Assembly (NCBI GenBank): GCA_050949165.1
Contig: JBMNFF010000003.1
Location: 62,001 to 126,000 of the forward strand
DNA from: DAIOXA01 sp050949165
GTDB taxonomy: Bacteria > Bacillota > Proteinivoracia > UBA4975
Reading direction: 5' to 3'
DNA: 64,000 nt
Numbering within the stretch: the stretch's first letter is position 1; each line of letters opens with the position of its first letter. This document shows positions 42,147 through 50,528 of the stretch, in pieces. The notes beneath the pieces were generated by a model, which made no database searches, was not told where the DNA came from, and was given only the letters and a program-made list of their open reading frames with translations. Made by a program: the position numbers and the translations under genes.

Positions 42147-42181
42147 ACAGAAGCCCCGGGGTTGAGCCCCGGGGCTTCTGT
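42147..42181 (+). terminator. Terminator of the tldDE operon
   Basis: A 15-bp GC-rich stem (ACAGAAGCCCCGGGG and its complement) with a 5-nt loop. A second smaller hairpin, CAGGGGGCC-TGTT-GGCCCCCTG, follows at 42189-42210. Neither has a long T run; both could also serve the convergent gene ending at 42264. Confidence 0.75.
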
Positions 42182-42263
42182 CAAGATTCAGGGGGCCTGT
42201 TGGCCCCCTGTCCACAGAGATTTTCTCAGTAACAGGCGCCCCTTAGTCTCACAAGGGCCCCGC

Positions 42264-44330
42264 TTATTTCCAGCCGTAGACAGTGACGTCCCCGGAGTAC
42301 AGGTCGACTACGGCCAGGTTTCCGTTGGGCAGCCAGGCATAATTCCCGTACTCGCCCAGGAAGGTCTGGGTCCCGTGCCAGGCGCCGTCGGTTTCCCTTA
42401 CCAAGGTCAAACTGTTCTTCTCAGTGTAGCTTATGATGTCCTGGCCGGGAACCCAGCTCAGACCCCTGGTAAAGGCGTTGTCCTTTAGGTCCGCCAGACC
42501 TGTTCCGTCCCAGACAAGGCCGATATCAGTGGTCACGGCAGCGAGGCGGCGGCTGTCGGAGGACCAGGCCAGTTCTAAGATTTCCTCTCGGACAGCAGCA
42601 CTGTAGACAAGCTGCTCCCTGCCGGTATCCAGGTCCAGAACCATCAGCTGCTCCTTATCTCCTCCGGCAACAAAGGCAACCTGGCGGGCATCGGGACTCC
42701 AGGCAACTTCCTGGATGTCTTGGTGTTCCAGCGGCCACATCAATTTCCAGTTGCCGCCCCGGAGGTCCCTGCTCCATACTCCCCCGGGGGCCAGGACGGC
42801 GATGGTGTCATCGTCCAGGAAAACGGGTTCTTTGAGTCCCGGGCCCCAGTCGGCCCTGGCCTCGATCCCAATATAGCTGTGGTCGCGGATGTCGTAGATG
42901 TAGAAGATACCCGGCTCCTCATCCCAGCAACTGGCCACGTGGTAGACAAAGCGCTCTCCCCGCCACCGGACCGGGCCGTAGTCGCTGAGCAGGGGGACCC
43001 CCGGCAGCTCGTGGCGTACGCCGCCCACCCACAGTTCGGCAATCTCTCCGTTGGCAGGGACATAGGCGACGAAGATGTCCTCCCCGGGGCCAAAGGTGAG
43101 GGAATGGCTGGTGGGCAGGAGGCTGAAGGTATACAGTTCCCGGGTCGGAGCGGGGAGGCGGCGGTATTGACCGGCAAGGGACTGGGCCAATTCCAACAGA
43201 AGATCCTTTTCGACGCCGGCGCTGTCGGTAAGGACATCAAAGCAATTGACCCAATCGGCGTCAATGCAGAAGCTGAGCAGTTTGACAGAACCCTCTTCCC
43301 GATAGTGGCCGGTAAGGGGAAGGTGGGCGGTGCTCAGCGGCACCTCCTCTGCCCCCACCGGGTCCTCCGGAAACTGTTGGGTTTGAGTCTGGCGAATGTG
43401 GATAATTCGGCGGGCATCATCTGTGGCATAGACCAGATTGCCCTGGTAGTGAGGAGCCCCCAGCAACGACCCGGTGAGGTACATCGAGGAAAGGGTGTAT
43501 CCCGGCGGTAAACTGGCGGGCATGACCAGGGGCCAATTTTCAGCCGGATTCTGACTCAGGGAGATTAGCTCCACCTCTGCGCCAGCCATGCCCTGGGCGA
43601 TGGCCGTAAACTCATGGGCAGAGGCGATTTCTCCCGGGGACCGGCTCTGATTTACCGGAGTGCCGGAATGGACGGTCACATAAGTGTGTTGACCGGCGCC
43701 GGGATCCGGAGCAATGAACACCAGCGTCCTCTCGACCACGGACTGATTTACTTTCCCCTCGCAGTAATAGCCGGTATCTGCCCGGGTCCCGGGCCCCCAG
43801 CCGGTGTCATTGGAGCCAATCCACCAATCCCGCTCCGGAGAATCAATCCGGAGAAGGTATAGACCTGCAAGATCATGGACCAGCAACTCCATGGTATAGG
43901 CCTGGGTTATGATGATGGGTTCGGCGCCCTTGGGGCCGGTAAATTCCATGCGGACCACCGGGTCGGGCTCAGAGTCCAGACGAATGTCCCTGAGCTCATA
44001 ACCCCGGGGCAGCCAGGTGGGCAGGGCCAGGGGAAAGGGCAATTGCTCCTGAAGCTCCACAACCCTGGCATCCGAGGCAATGTCCACCCCTTGGTGGGCA
44101 GGCCACCAGTTCAAGGTCCCCTGGGCGGCGAAAAACCCCGCCACCAGCAGCAGACAGGCCGCCGCAATGCCCCCGATGCCCCTTACAAAGGTAAGGCGCT
44201 TCGACTCTTTGGGGGAAGGCGGAGAACTGATAAGGCGCTGGACTGTCCTGGCGCCAACCCCGTTGGGCTCGGGAATATTTACCTTGCCCGCCTTTCGCAA
44301 CAGCTGTTCCAGGCGCTTTTCTCTATCCAT
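42264..44330 (-). CDS. Membrane anti-sigma-like protein with DUF4367-like domains and beta-propeller
   Basis: A 688-residue protein. A cytoplasmic N-terminus of about 45 residues, one membrane helix (about 49-68), then an exterior part with two DUF4367-like units (LPTWLPRGYELRDI near 100 and MPASLPPGYTLSSM near 270) and a C-terminal TolB/WD40-like propeller (WSPDARQVAFVAGG, WSSDSRRLAAVTTD). Its ATG lies inside the end of the sigma factor gene (8-nt overlap), the usual layout for a sigma/anti-sigma pair. It would hold the sigma factor inactive and sense an envelope signal. No zinc anti-sigma motif (HxxxCxxC) is visible. Confidence 0.75.
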   Translation of the reverse strand: MDREKRLEQLLRKAGKVNIPEPNGVGARTVQRLISSPPSPKESKRLTFVRGIGGIAAACLLLVAGFFAAQGTLNWWPAHQGVDIASDARVVELQEQLPFPLALPTWLPRGYELRDIRLDSEPDPVVRMEFTGPKGAEPIIITQAYTMELLVHDLAGLYLLRIDSPERDWWIGSNDTGWGPGTRADTGYYCEGKVNQSVVERTLVFIAPDPGAGQHTYVTVHSGTPVNQSRSPGEIASAHEFTAIAQGMAGAEVELISLSQNPAENWPLVMPASLPPGYTLSSMYLTGSLLGAPHYQGNLVYATDDARRIIHIRQTQTQQFPEDPVGAEEVPLSTAHLPLTGHYREEGSVKLLSFCIDADWVNCFDVLTDSAGVEKDLLLELAQSLAGQYRRLPAPTRELYTFSLLPTSHSLTFGPGEDIFVAYVPANGEIAELWVGGVRHELPGVPLLSDYGPVRWRGERFVYHVASCWDEEPGIFYIYDIRDHSYIGIEARADWGPGLKEPVFLDDDTIAVLAPGGVWSRDLRGGNWKLMWPLEHQDIQEVAWSPDARQVAFVAGGDKEQLMVLDLDTGREQLVYSAAVREEILELAWSSDSRRLAAVTTDIGLVWDGTGLADLKDNAFTRGLSWVPGQDIISYTEKNSLTLVRETDGAWHGTQTFLGEYGNYAWLPNGNLAVVDLYSGDVTVYGWK

Positions 44331-44850
44331 CCAGCAACACCTCCAACTCCTTTTTCAAGCGCTTTCTCGCCCGATACAACCGAGTCTTAACCGTCCCCTC
44401 CGGAAGCCCCAGGACCTTTGCTATGGTTTCCACACTCTGGTCTTCAAAATAATACAGAATCACAGGCAGGCGCAGAGAATTGTCCAGGGACTCCACGGCT
44501 TGTCGAACCAGAGCCGCCTCTTGGCAATTAAGCCAATCCGCTTCAGCTCCTGCCGGCACTGACAGTGACTTCATAATTTCTTGCCGGCGCTTATAGCTCC
44601 GGTACTTGTCTCTGTGCAGATTGGCGGCAATGGTAAACAGCCAACCCAGAAAAGCGCCCCTGGCCTTGTACTTGCCAATATTCTTCAGCGCCCGCAGCCA
44701 GGTATCTTGAAAGAGCTCTTCTGCTGCGTCGGCCTCGCCGCAGAGGTAGAAGCAAAACCGGAAAAGGGAATTCTCATGGGCAAGGACCAGCTCGGCCAAG
44801 CCCCCGGCATCTCCCTGCAGGTAACGCCGCAATATTTCCTGCTCCTCCAC
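44323..44850 (-). CDS. ECF RNA polymerase sigma factor
   Basis: A 175-residue sigma-70 family ECF factor with region 2 (ENSLFRFCFYLCGEADAAEELFQDTWLRAL) and region 4 (VESLDNSLRLPVILYYFEDQSVETIAKVLGLPEGTVKTRLYRARKRL). Start is GTG at 44850 with GGGGAGGAG 6 nt upstream, preferred to the GTG at 44871. Directs transcription of an unknown regulon, probably including itself. A TATAAT-like -10 lies at 44936-44941. Confidence 0.93.
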   Translation of the reverse strand: MEEQEILRRYLQGDAGGLAELVLAHENSLFRFCFYLCGEADAAEELFQDTWLRALKNIGKYKARGAFLGWLFTIAANLHRDKYRSYKRRQEIMKSLSVPAGAEADWLNCQEAALVRQAVESLDNSLRLPVILYYFEDQSVETIAKVLGLPEGTVKTRLYRARKRLKKELEVLLDG

Positions 44851-44954
44851 AGCAATCTCCTCCCCTCTCACCTGGTAAAACGGTTGGTCTGCCAGAAAGG
44901 TTCTCCCGCAGGCAAAATATTGCTCTGCTATACTGATTATACAAAAATTTAAAC

Positions 44955-45002
44955 AAAAAAGCCCAAGCGCACGGCCTCAGAGTTGAGGCGCCTGCTTAGG
45001 CT
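44955..45002 (-). terminator. Minus-strand hairpin terminator upstream of the sigma gene
   Basis: On the minus strand GCCTAAGC...GCTTGGGC (one mismatch) encloses GCCTCA...TGAGGC, followed by six T. It would stop read-through from the right into the sigma operon. In the 261-bp gap 44851-45111 I see only this hairpin and the -10 box. Confidence 0.65.
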
Positions 45003-45111
45003 GCGGCTTTATGCCACCGGGGCCCGCTTTACCCCGGTATTCTGCCCAGGAAAAGGAATCCAGACCTTTTTCACGAATATACTAGCGTGTTTAAATCTTG
45101 GAGGTGATTTC

Positions 45112-46053
45112 ATGCGCACGGTACTCGTCGTCTTGTTCTCGATTACTTTAGCGGTATTATTGATTATCCTGCCCTTTGTAAGCGCCGCCTCGCTGCTTGT
45201 CGATGAATCCTTCCTCCCCAAGCACTTTGAGAATGTCGACTGGGCCAATTTTTTTCTTCAATTGGATCTGGAAGGCGTCGCGGAAGAAGAGCGTCCCGCT
45301 TTCTCCGCCCTCTTCGCAAAACTGGTCGAGAGCTCAATGCCCCAATTCTTTGACCTGATCTATGGCAGAGCAGATAATTTGACACTGAATTACCTGGAAA
45401 TCTTGCCGGAGTTTTTTGCCTTGGCCCAGGTAAACCCCGAATATGGGCCTGAACTGGCGGCGATTCCCAGTGAAGAGAGAGAGGCGATACTGACCTTCCT
45501 TCAAGAAAACTGGAATGAGGAGGGAGGGTATGAACTCGACCCCGAGCTCGAGGCGATGCTCAGTGAAGAGAGCAAAGAGTTCATGTCCTCGCTCCAGGAA
45601 GTATGGAAGGAACAGGGATTGCAGGAGTTTGGCGGGGACATGGAGGAGTTTGACCCCACCGCCATGGTTATGCTGACAGCTGACGACCCAACCATCGTGG
45701 ATATTCGCATGGCAATCACGCTCTTTCGCAGCGCCATGGTTATCTCGCTAGTTCTGGCCTTGGCAGTGATCGTCCTGCTGCTCCTCATTGGCCGCAGGGG
45801 CGGGGTATTGGGCCTGGCCATAACGACTCTGGTTTCCTGCGTAATAGTTGCAGCGGTTACAGAGTTGAGCGGGCTTATCCTGAATTGGCTCCTTCCCCAT
45901 GTGGCCCCCTTGGACTCCATCATTGCCCCGATTGCCAAGGGCATAGTTCATCGGCCGCGCATATTCTGGATCGCCTACCTGGCGGTAAGTATTCTTGCCT
46001 TTGTCCTCCGCGCCGTCCTGCGCAAACATGCCCAGATTGCTCCTGCAGCCTAG
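45112..46053 (+). CDS. Membrane protein of unknown function with acidic extracytoplasmic domain
   Basis: A 313-residue protein. One N-terminal membrane helix (about 4-26), an acidic, helical exterior domain of about 180 residues rich in E/D and L (for example EEERPAFSALFAKLVESS), then three membrane helices near 211-228, 235-257 and 281-303. No family recognised. ATG at 45112 follows TTGGAGGTGATTT; the longer upstream frame has no ribosome site. Divergent from the sigma factor operon, so it might belong to that regulon. Confidence 0.75.
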   Translation: MRTVLVVLFSITLAVLLIILPFVSAASLLVDESFLPKHFENVDWANFFLQLDLEGVAEEERPAFSALFAKLVESSMPQFFDLIYGRADNLTLNYLEILPEFFALAQVNPEYGPELAAIPSEEREAILTFLQENWNEEGGYELDPELEAMLSEESKEFMSSLQEVWKEQGLQEFGGDMEEFDPTAMVMLTADDPTIVDIRMAITLFRSAMVISLVLALAVIVLLLLIGRRGGVLGLAITTLVSCVIVAAVTELSGLILNWLLPHVAPLDSIIAPIAKGIVHRPRIFWIAYLAVSILAFVLRAVLRKHAQIAPAA

Positions 46054-46070
46054 TTCCAGACTTCCGCACC

Positions 46071-47036
46071 CTATTCCTTATCCTTGAAGAGGCCTAAGTA
46101 CTTTCCATACCCTTCCTTCTCCATATCCTCCTTGGGAATGAACCTGAGGGCGGCAGAGTTGATGCAATACCTGAGCCCCCCGGCCTCCCTGGGACCGTCG
46201 GAAAAGACATGGCCCAGGTGTGAGTCGGCAAGCTTGCTTCGCACCTCGGTGCGCACCATGCCGTGGCTCTTGTCCAGCTTTTCTTCAACCAGGTCCTTGT
46301 GCAGGGGCTTGGTAAAGCTGGGCCAGCCGCACCCCGCGTCGAATTTGTCCCGGGAGGAAAAGAGGGGCTGCCCCGAAATGATATCCACATAGATTCCCTC
46401 CCGCTGCTCATCCCAATACTCGTTCTGGAAAGGCGGTTCCGTCCCGTTTTCCTGGGTTACCCGGTACTGGATATCCGTCAGCCTTTCCTTGAGGGCGGTG
46501 GGATCTTGCTTCCAGGACCAGTGTTCCCGAATAAACTCATCCCGGCCCGAGCTCTTGCGGTAGTTCTTGTAATGGGCCGGGTTCTTCTTGTAGAAGCCCT
46601 GGTGGTAATCTTCGGCGGGCCAGAACTCCTGGGCCGGCAAAATTGGAGTGACGATGGGAGCGTCAAAGCGGCCGCTCTCGGCCAAGGCCTGCTTGGATGC
46701 CTCGGCGGCAGCCTTTTGCTCCGGAGTATGGTAGAAGATTGCGGTGCGATAAGAGCTGCCCTGATCGCAGAACTGCCCCCCGGGATCGGTGGGATCTATC
46801 TGACGCCAGAACATCTCCAGCAAGGTTTCATAGGCCAGGATTTCGGGGTCGTAGGTAATCTGGACCGCCTCCACGTGGCCGGTCCCTCCGGCGCAGACCT
46901 GCTCATAGGTTGGGTTGGGCTGATGTCCGCCGGTATACCCCGAGACCACCTTGACGACGCCGGGAAACTCGTCGAAGGGGGAGACCATACACCAAAAGCA
47001 CCCCCCGGCGAAAGTTGCCAGTTCATGTTTTGCCAT
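46071..47036 (-). CDS. msrAB: Bifunctional peptide methionine sulfoxide reductase MsrA-MsrB
   Basis: A 321-residue fusion. MsrA half: catalytic Cys13 in GGCFWC, then GYTGGH and GTGHVEAVQ; repairs S-sulfoxides. MsrB half (about 175-321): GCGWPSF, GHVF and the catalytic RYCINSAALRF; repairs R-sulfoxides. The MsrB zinc CXXC pairs are not present. Start ATG at 47036 after AGGAGTGATTGAC. Cytoplasmic oxidative-damage repair; an oxygen-stress gene in an otherwise anaerobic-looking setting. Confidence 0.95.
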   Translation of the reverse strand: MAKHELATFAGGCFWCMVSPFDEFPGVVKVVSGYTGGHQPNPTYEQVCAGGTGHVEAVQITYDPEILAYETLLEMFWRQIDPTDPGGQFCDQGSSYRTAIFYHTPEQKAAAEASKQALAESGRFDAPIVTPILPAQEFWPAEDYHQGFYKKNPAHYKNYRKSSGRDEFIREHWSWKQDPTALKERLTDIQYRVTQENGTEPPFQNEYWDEQREGIYVDIISGQPLFSSRDKFDAGCGWPSFTKPLHKDLVEEKLDKSHGMVRTEVRSKLADSHLGHVFSDGPREAGGLRYCINSAALRFIPKEDMEKEGYGKYLGLFKDKE

Positions 47037-47101
47037 GTCAATCACTCCTCGCATCTATCTCCTATATTATTACCAAATCGGCATAAAAGAGCAATCTGCC
47101 T

Positions 47102-48949
47102 TTAGCCAGCCCTGTCCTGGCCTGCTAGCGGCGGGTTCAGAACTTGCTTGAACTGGGTCCGGTACAGTTCTTTATAGATTCCATCCTGCTGCATCAGCTG
47201 GAGATGGGTTCCCCGTTCCTGTATTCTGCCGTTGGCCAGAACGAGGATTTCATCGGCAGCCATTATCGTTGAGAGGCGGTGGGCAATGACCAGGCTGGTG
47301 CGCTGTTTTAGCAGCGGCTCAATTGCCTGCTGTATCAGACTTTCCGATATCGAATCCAGGGAGGAGGTGGCTTCGTCCAGGATCAGGAGCCGGGGATCCT
47401 TGAGAATGACCCTGGCAATGGCAAGCCGCTGCTTCTCTCCCCCCGAGAGCTTGACCCCCCGGTTCCCCACCAGGGTATCGTAACCCCGAGGCAAGGAGTT
47501 GATAAATTCCTCGATATTGGCGCCCCGGCAGGCCCTGGCGATTTCTGCATCGGTGGCGTTTGCCTTGGCATAAAGGAGATTCTCCCGGATAGTTCCGTTG
47601 AACAGATAGCTCTCCTGGGTCACGATACCGACATTCCGGCGCAACGCCGTCAAATCCAGCTGGCGAATATCTATCCCATCCAGGAGAACCCGCCCCCCCG
47701 TAACATCGTACAAGCGCGGTATCAGATTGATGATGGTGGATTTCCCAGCCCCCGACGGGCCGACAATGGCCACCGTTTTCCCCGTCTCAACCTCAAAGGA
47801 TATGTCCTCAAGAACCGGCTTGCCTGCAGTATAGTGGAAACTTACATCCTGAAAAGCTAAATGACCCCGGATAGCCTTGGGCGCCAGGGCCCCAGCCTTA
47901 TTGGAGATCTCTGCCGGCATGTCCAAATAGCCAAAAATACGGGAAAACAGCGCCATGGCCCGAATAAAATCAACCTGAATACCCAGCAAGGAATTGACGG
48001 GCCGGTACATGCGGTTGAGCAGGGCAACCATGACGGTGATATCGCCGACTGTCAGGTCCCCGTACTCCAAACGCAGCATCAGCAGAGCGCCGACCAGGTA
48101 AATGAGCATCGGTCCCATGCTGATAAAGGTATTGATGGTCATGCGAAACCAGCGCCCGGCCATGCTCTCCTTAATGTTGAGGCGGTACATATCTTCATTG
48201 GCCCGGGCATAGTTCTCATATTCCCGCTCCTCATTGGTAAAGAGCTTGACCAGTTGCTGCCCGCTGACATTCAAGGTCTCATTGAGGATTTGGTTGATAT
48301 TGTCCCGCTCTTGCTGGGATTGCGCTGCCAACTCCCACCGCTTTTTGCCCACTGATTTCGTCGGGAGAATAAACAACGGCACGATGATAATGCCCACTGT
48401 TGCCAAAATCCAATTCTTTTGGTACATGGCGGCCAATGAGGTGAGCAAGACGGCAATGTTGGACAGCGTGCTGGTCAAAGTCCCGGCTATGACCGACTGG
48501 ACGCCGCCAATATCGCTGGTCATACGGGTAATGATCTCTCCCTGCTTGGCATTGGCAAAGAAGCGATGGGACATCCTCTGCAAGTGCCCATACATCTGAT
48601 TGCGCATATCCCTGGCGATCCGCTGAGCTACAACGGTGTTCAAATAGCTTTGGACAACCCCCAGCAGGCTGGAAATTATCAAGACAGCCAGGGATGCGGC
48701 GATCAAAATAAGGACCAGGTTGAAGTCTCTGCCGATGAACCCATCGTCAATTATCTTTCCCGTGAGAATCGCCGGCAGCATGTTCAACACTGCCGCCAGG
48801 ATAATGGTCAGGGTAACCAGCAGGAGGTGAGGCCAATAGGGCGCCAAGTAGCTAACGGCCCTTAATAGCAGTGTCTTGGTTAACTTGGCGCCTTCCCCCC
48901 GCTCCTCTGGGGTCAGAGGGCGGGGTCCCATACGCCCCTTTGAGTTCAC
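47102..48949 (-). CDS. ABC exporter (permease-ATPase fusion), MsbA/BmrA-like
   Basis: A 615-residue half-transporter with six membrane helices (about 35-330) and one nucleotide-binding domain: Walker A GPSGAGKS, signature LSGGEKQR, Walker B LLILDEATSS with the catalytic Glu. Works as a homodimer, exporting lipids or drugs. GTG start overlaps the marR stop by 4 nt (GTGA), with AGGAG 8 nt upstream. Regulation by the co-transcribed MarR-type protein suggests a drug or phenolic substrate. Confidence 0.9.
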   Translation of the reverse strand: MNSKGRMGPRPLTPEERGEGAKLTKTLLLRAVSYLAPYWPHLLLVTLTIILAAVLNMLPAILTGKIIDDGFIGRDFNLVLILIAASLAVLIISSLLGVVQSYLNTVVAQRIARDMRNQMYGHLQRMSHRFFANAKQGEIITRMTSDIGGVQSVIAGTLTSTLSNIAVLLTSLAAMYQKNWILATVGIIIVPLFILPTKSVGKKRWELAAQSQQERDNINQILNETLNVSGQQLVKLFTNEEREYENYARANEDMYRLNIKESMAGRWFRMTINTFISMGPMLIYLVGALLMLRLEYGDLTVGDITVMVALLNRMYRPVNSLLGIQVDFIRAMALFSRIFGYLDMPAEISNKAGALAPKAIRGHLAFQDVSFHYTAGKPVLEDISFEVETGKTVAIVGPSGAGKSTIINLIPRLYDVTGGRVLLDGIDIRQLDLTALRRNVGIVTQESYLFNGTIRENLLYAKANATDAEIARACRGANIEEFINSLPRGYDTLVGNRGVKLSGGEKQRLAIARVILKDPRLLILDEATSSLDSISESLIQQAIEPLLKQRTSLVIAHRLSTIMAADEILVLANGRIQERGTHLQLMQQDGIYKELYRTQFKQVLNPPLAGQDRAG

Positions 48950-49443
48950 ACCAATTTCTCCTTGCTCTGCCAGTGGTCGCCCCTGTTCTTACCGCCTCTT
49001 CGACGCCCTTGCGCTGTCTGGCCATCCAGGTCCTGGGCCATAAATTCATAGAGCTTGTCACAGATTGCGCAAAAAGTGCGGGCCTCCTCGGCAGTGAGGC
49101 AGGCATTCAGGCGCTGCCGGTAGGACTCGTATTCTTTCTTCAGCGCTGCCGCTTCGTCCCGCGCTTTGCCGGTGGCAAAGATGCGGATGATACGGGAGTC
49201 TGTCTCATCCCTCTGACGCCGGATGTAGCCGCTGGCCTCCAAACGGTCCAGGGCATCGGTCAATGAGGATGGCCGAATATCCATTGCTTCGGCCAGCTCG
49301 GTGGTGCGCATTCCATCGTTTCTGAGGACCAGGGCCAATAGCCTATGCCCTCCCCGGGACAGATCCTTCCCGAGCAGCGGCCGGCGCCGGGCCATGCGCG
49401 CTAATTTGGCGATATACTCCATGAGATCCGGTAAATTTTCCAT
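48946..49443 (-). CDS. MarR-family transcriptional regulator
   Basis: A 165-residue winged-HTH repressor: LRNDGMRTTELAEAMDIRPSSLTDALDRLEASGYIRRQRDETDSR is the recognition helix and wing. MarR proteins bind palindromic operators and release on binding small aromatic or drug-like ligands. It is first in an operon with the ABC exporter, and a palindrome lies within its own promoter, so it should autoregulate. C-terminus is unusually basic (QGRRRGGKNRG). Confidence 0.92.
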   Translation of the reverse strand: MENLPDLMEYIAKLARMARRRPLLGKDLSRGGHRLLALVLRNDGMRTTELAEAMDIRPSSLTDALDRLEASGYIRRQRDETDSRIIRIFATGKARDEAAALKKEYESYRQRLNACLTAEEARTFCAICDKLYEFMAQDLDGQTAQGRRRGGKNRGDHWQSKEKLV

Positions 49444-49473
49444 AATCGCCCTCCTCTATTTAGGTTCCTAAGT

Positions 49474-49502
49474 ATTATACTACGGTACCGAAGTATTGTC
49501 AA
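49474..49502 (-). promoter_or_regulatory. Consensus promoter with embedded MarR operator
   Basis: On the minus strand a perfect TTGACA (49497-49502), 17-nt spacer and perfect TATAAT (49474-49479). The spacer contains an imperfect palindrome centred on CGGTACCG (49478-49495), so a bound MarR dimer would block RNA polymerase. Confidence 0.85.
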
Positions 49503-49596
49503 GCCCCGGCATCACGATTTTTCCTCCCTCTTGTATTTTTCGCTACTTTTCATACTTCAGATAGTTTATAATGGCCTTAGCAAGGGAGGTTGCAAA

Positions 49597-50430
49597 ATGA
49601 AAAAAATATTAACCTTACTGGTGATAACCGCAGTGGTTATTGGCATTGCCGGCTGCACCAGGGTGCTTACAGATATGGAATTGCTGGAGCAAACCTTTGC
49701 CAATATGCAGGAAATGGAATCCTACAAGGCCCAGGGCAGCATCACCGTCAAATTCATGGGCATGACTACGGAGCCCTTCCTCTATGAAATGCTCTATGAA
49801 AAGCCCGATAAATCTTACCTGAAGATGGACGCCGATATCTTTGGCATAGGAGAAAGAATCACTGTGGAATACCTTATCCAAGGCGGAGACATCAAATTGC
49901 GCTCCACCTTCCTGGATGAAGCAGAGCCGGGATATCGGGAAGTGGTGGAAGAGTCCCTGGTCGCGGATATAGAAAACCCCCGGGACTACGAAAATACATT
50001 TATGGAACTGGCCGATATGGTCAACTTTGAAATCATCGATAATCCCGACGGCCTGGACGCTAAGAAGTACAAAACATATAAATTTGTTCTGGACGGCGAA
50101 AAGCTCAAGCAAAAGATCGCCGAAGATATGAAACTGGAAGAGGAGTATCTCCCTCCGGAATTTGCTGAGCTCAGCGAGGAAGAACAGGCGGCCTACCTGG
50201 AAATGGTTGACGAATTGCTCGCTCAATTGGACGTTGCCATGGAAGCTGTAATGGTGGTGGATACCGGAACCAAGCATTTCCACAGCCTCCAGATGGATAT
50301 GGCCATGGACATGCCTATTCCTGTCCCCTTCGGAGACTCAGATGAAATGGAAAAAATCCGCATCAGCTACAATATCGAGATCGAGTATCTGGAGATAAAT
50401 ACCGAAATTGAATTCCCCAGCTTCGACTAA
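49597..50430 (+). CDS. Lipoprotein, LolA/LppX-like fold suspected
   Basis: A 277-residue lipoprotein: signal peptide with lipobox IAGC (Cys at about 20) and a mature part resembling the beta-rich lipid-carrier-like proteins of Bacillota (MESYKAQGSITVKF, then repeated beta strands and an acidic helical insert with EEEYLPPEFAELSEEEQ). Likely anchored outside the membrane. ATG at 49597 after AGGGAGG. Monocistronic with its own terminator. No firm function. Confidence 0.75.
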   Translation: MKKILTLLVITAVVIGIAGCTRVLTDMELLEQTFANMQEMESYKAQGSITVKFMGMTTEPFLYEMLYEKPDKSYLKMDADIFGIGERITVEYLIQGGDIKLRSTFLDEAEPGYREVVEESLVADIENPRDYENTFMELADMVNFEIIDNPDGLDAKKYKTYKFVLDGEKLKQKIAEDMKLEEEYLPPEFAELSEEEQAAYLEMVDELLAQLDVAMEAVMVVDTGTKHFHSLQMDMAMDMPIPVPFGDSDEMEKIRISYNIEIEYLEINTEIEFPSFD

Positions 50431-50434
50431 GGAC

Positions 50435-50473
50435 AAACCCCAGGACTGCCAACGCGCAGGCCTGGGGTTTTCT
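50435..50473. terminator. Bidirectional terminator between lipoprotein and ABC exporter genes
   Basis: Stem AAACCCCAGG-CTGC with GCAG-CCTGGGGTTT (one bulge each side), followed by TTCTGCTT; convergent genes end on both sides. Confidence 0.8.
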
Positions 50474-50528
50474 GCTTCCTGGAATATATTTGCGGGGAGG
50501 CTGGCGCCCCTGGCCTACATAGGTCCTC

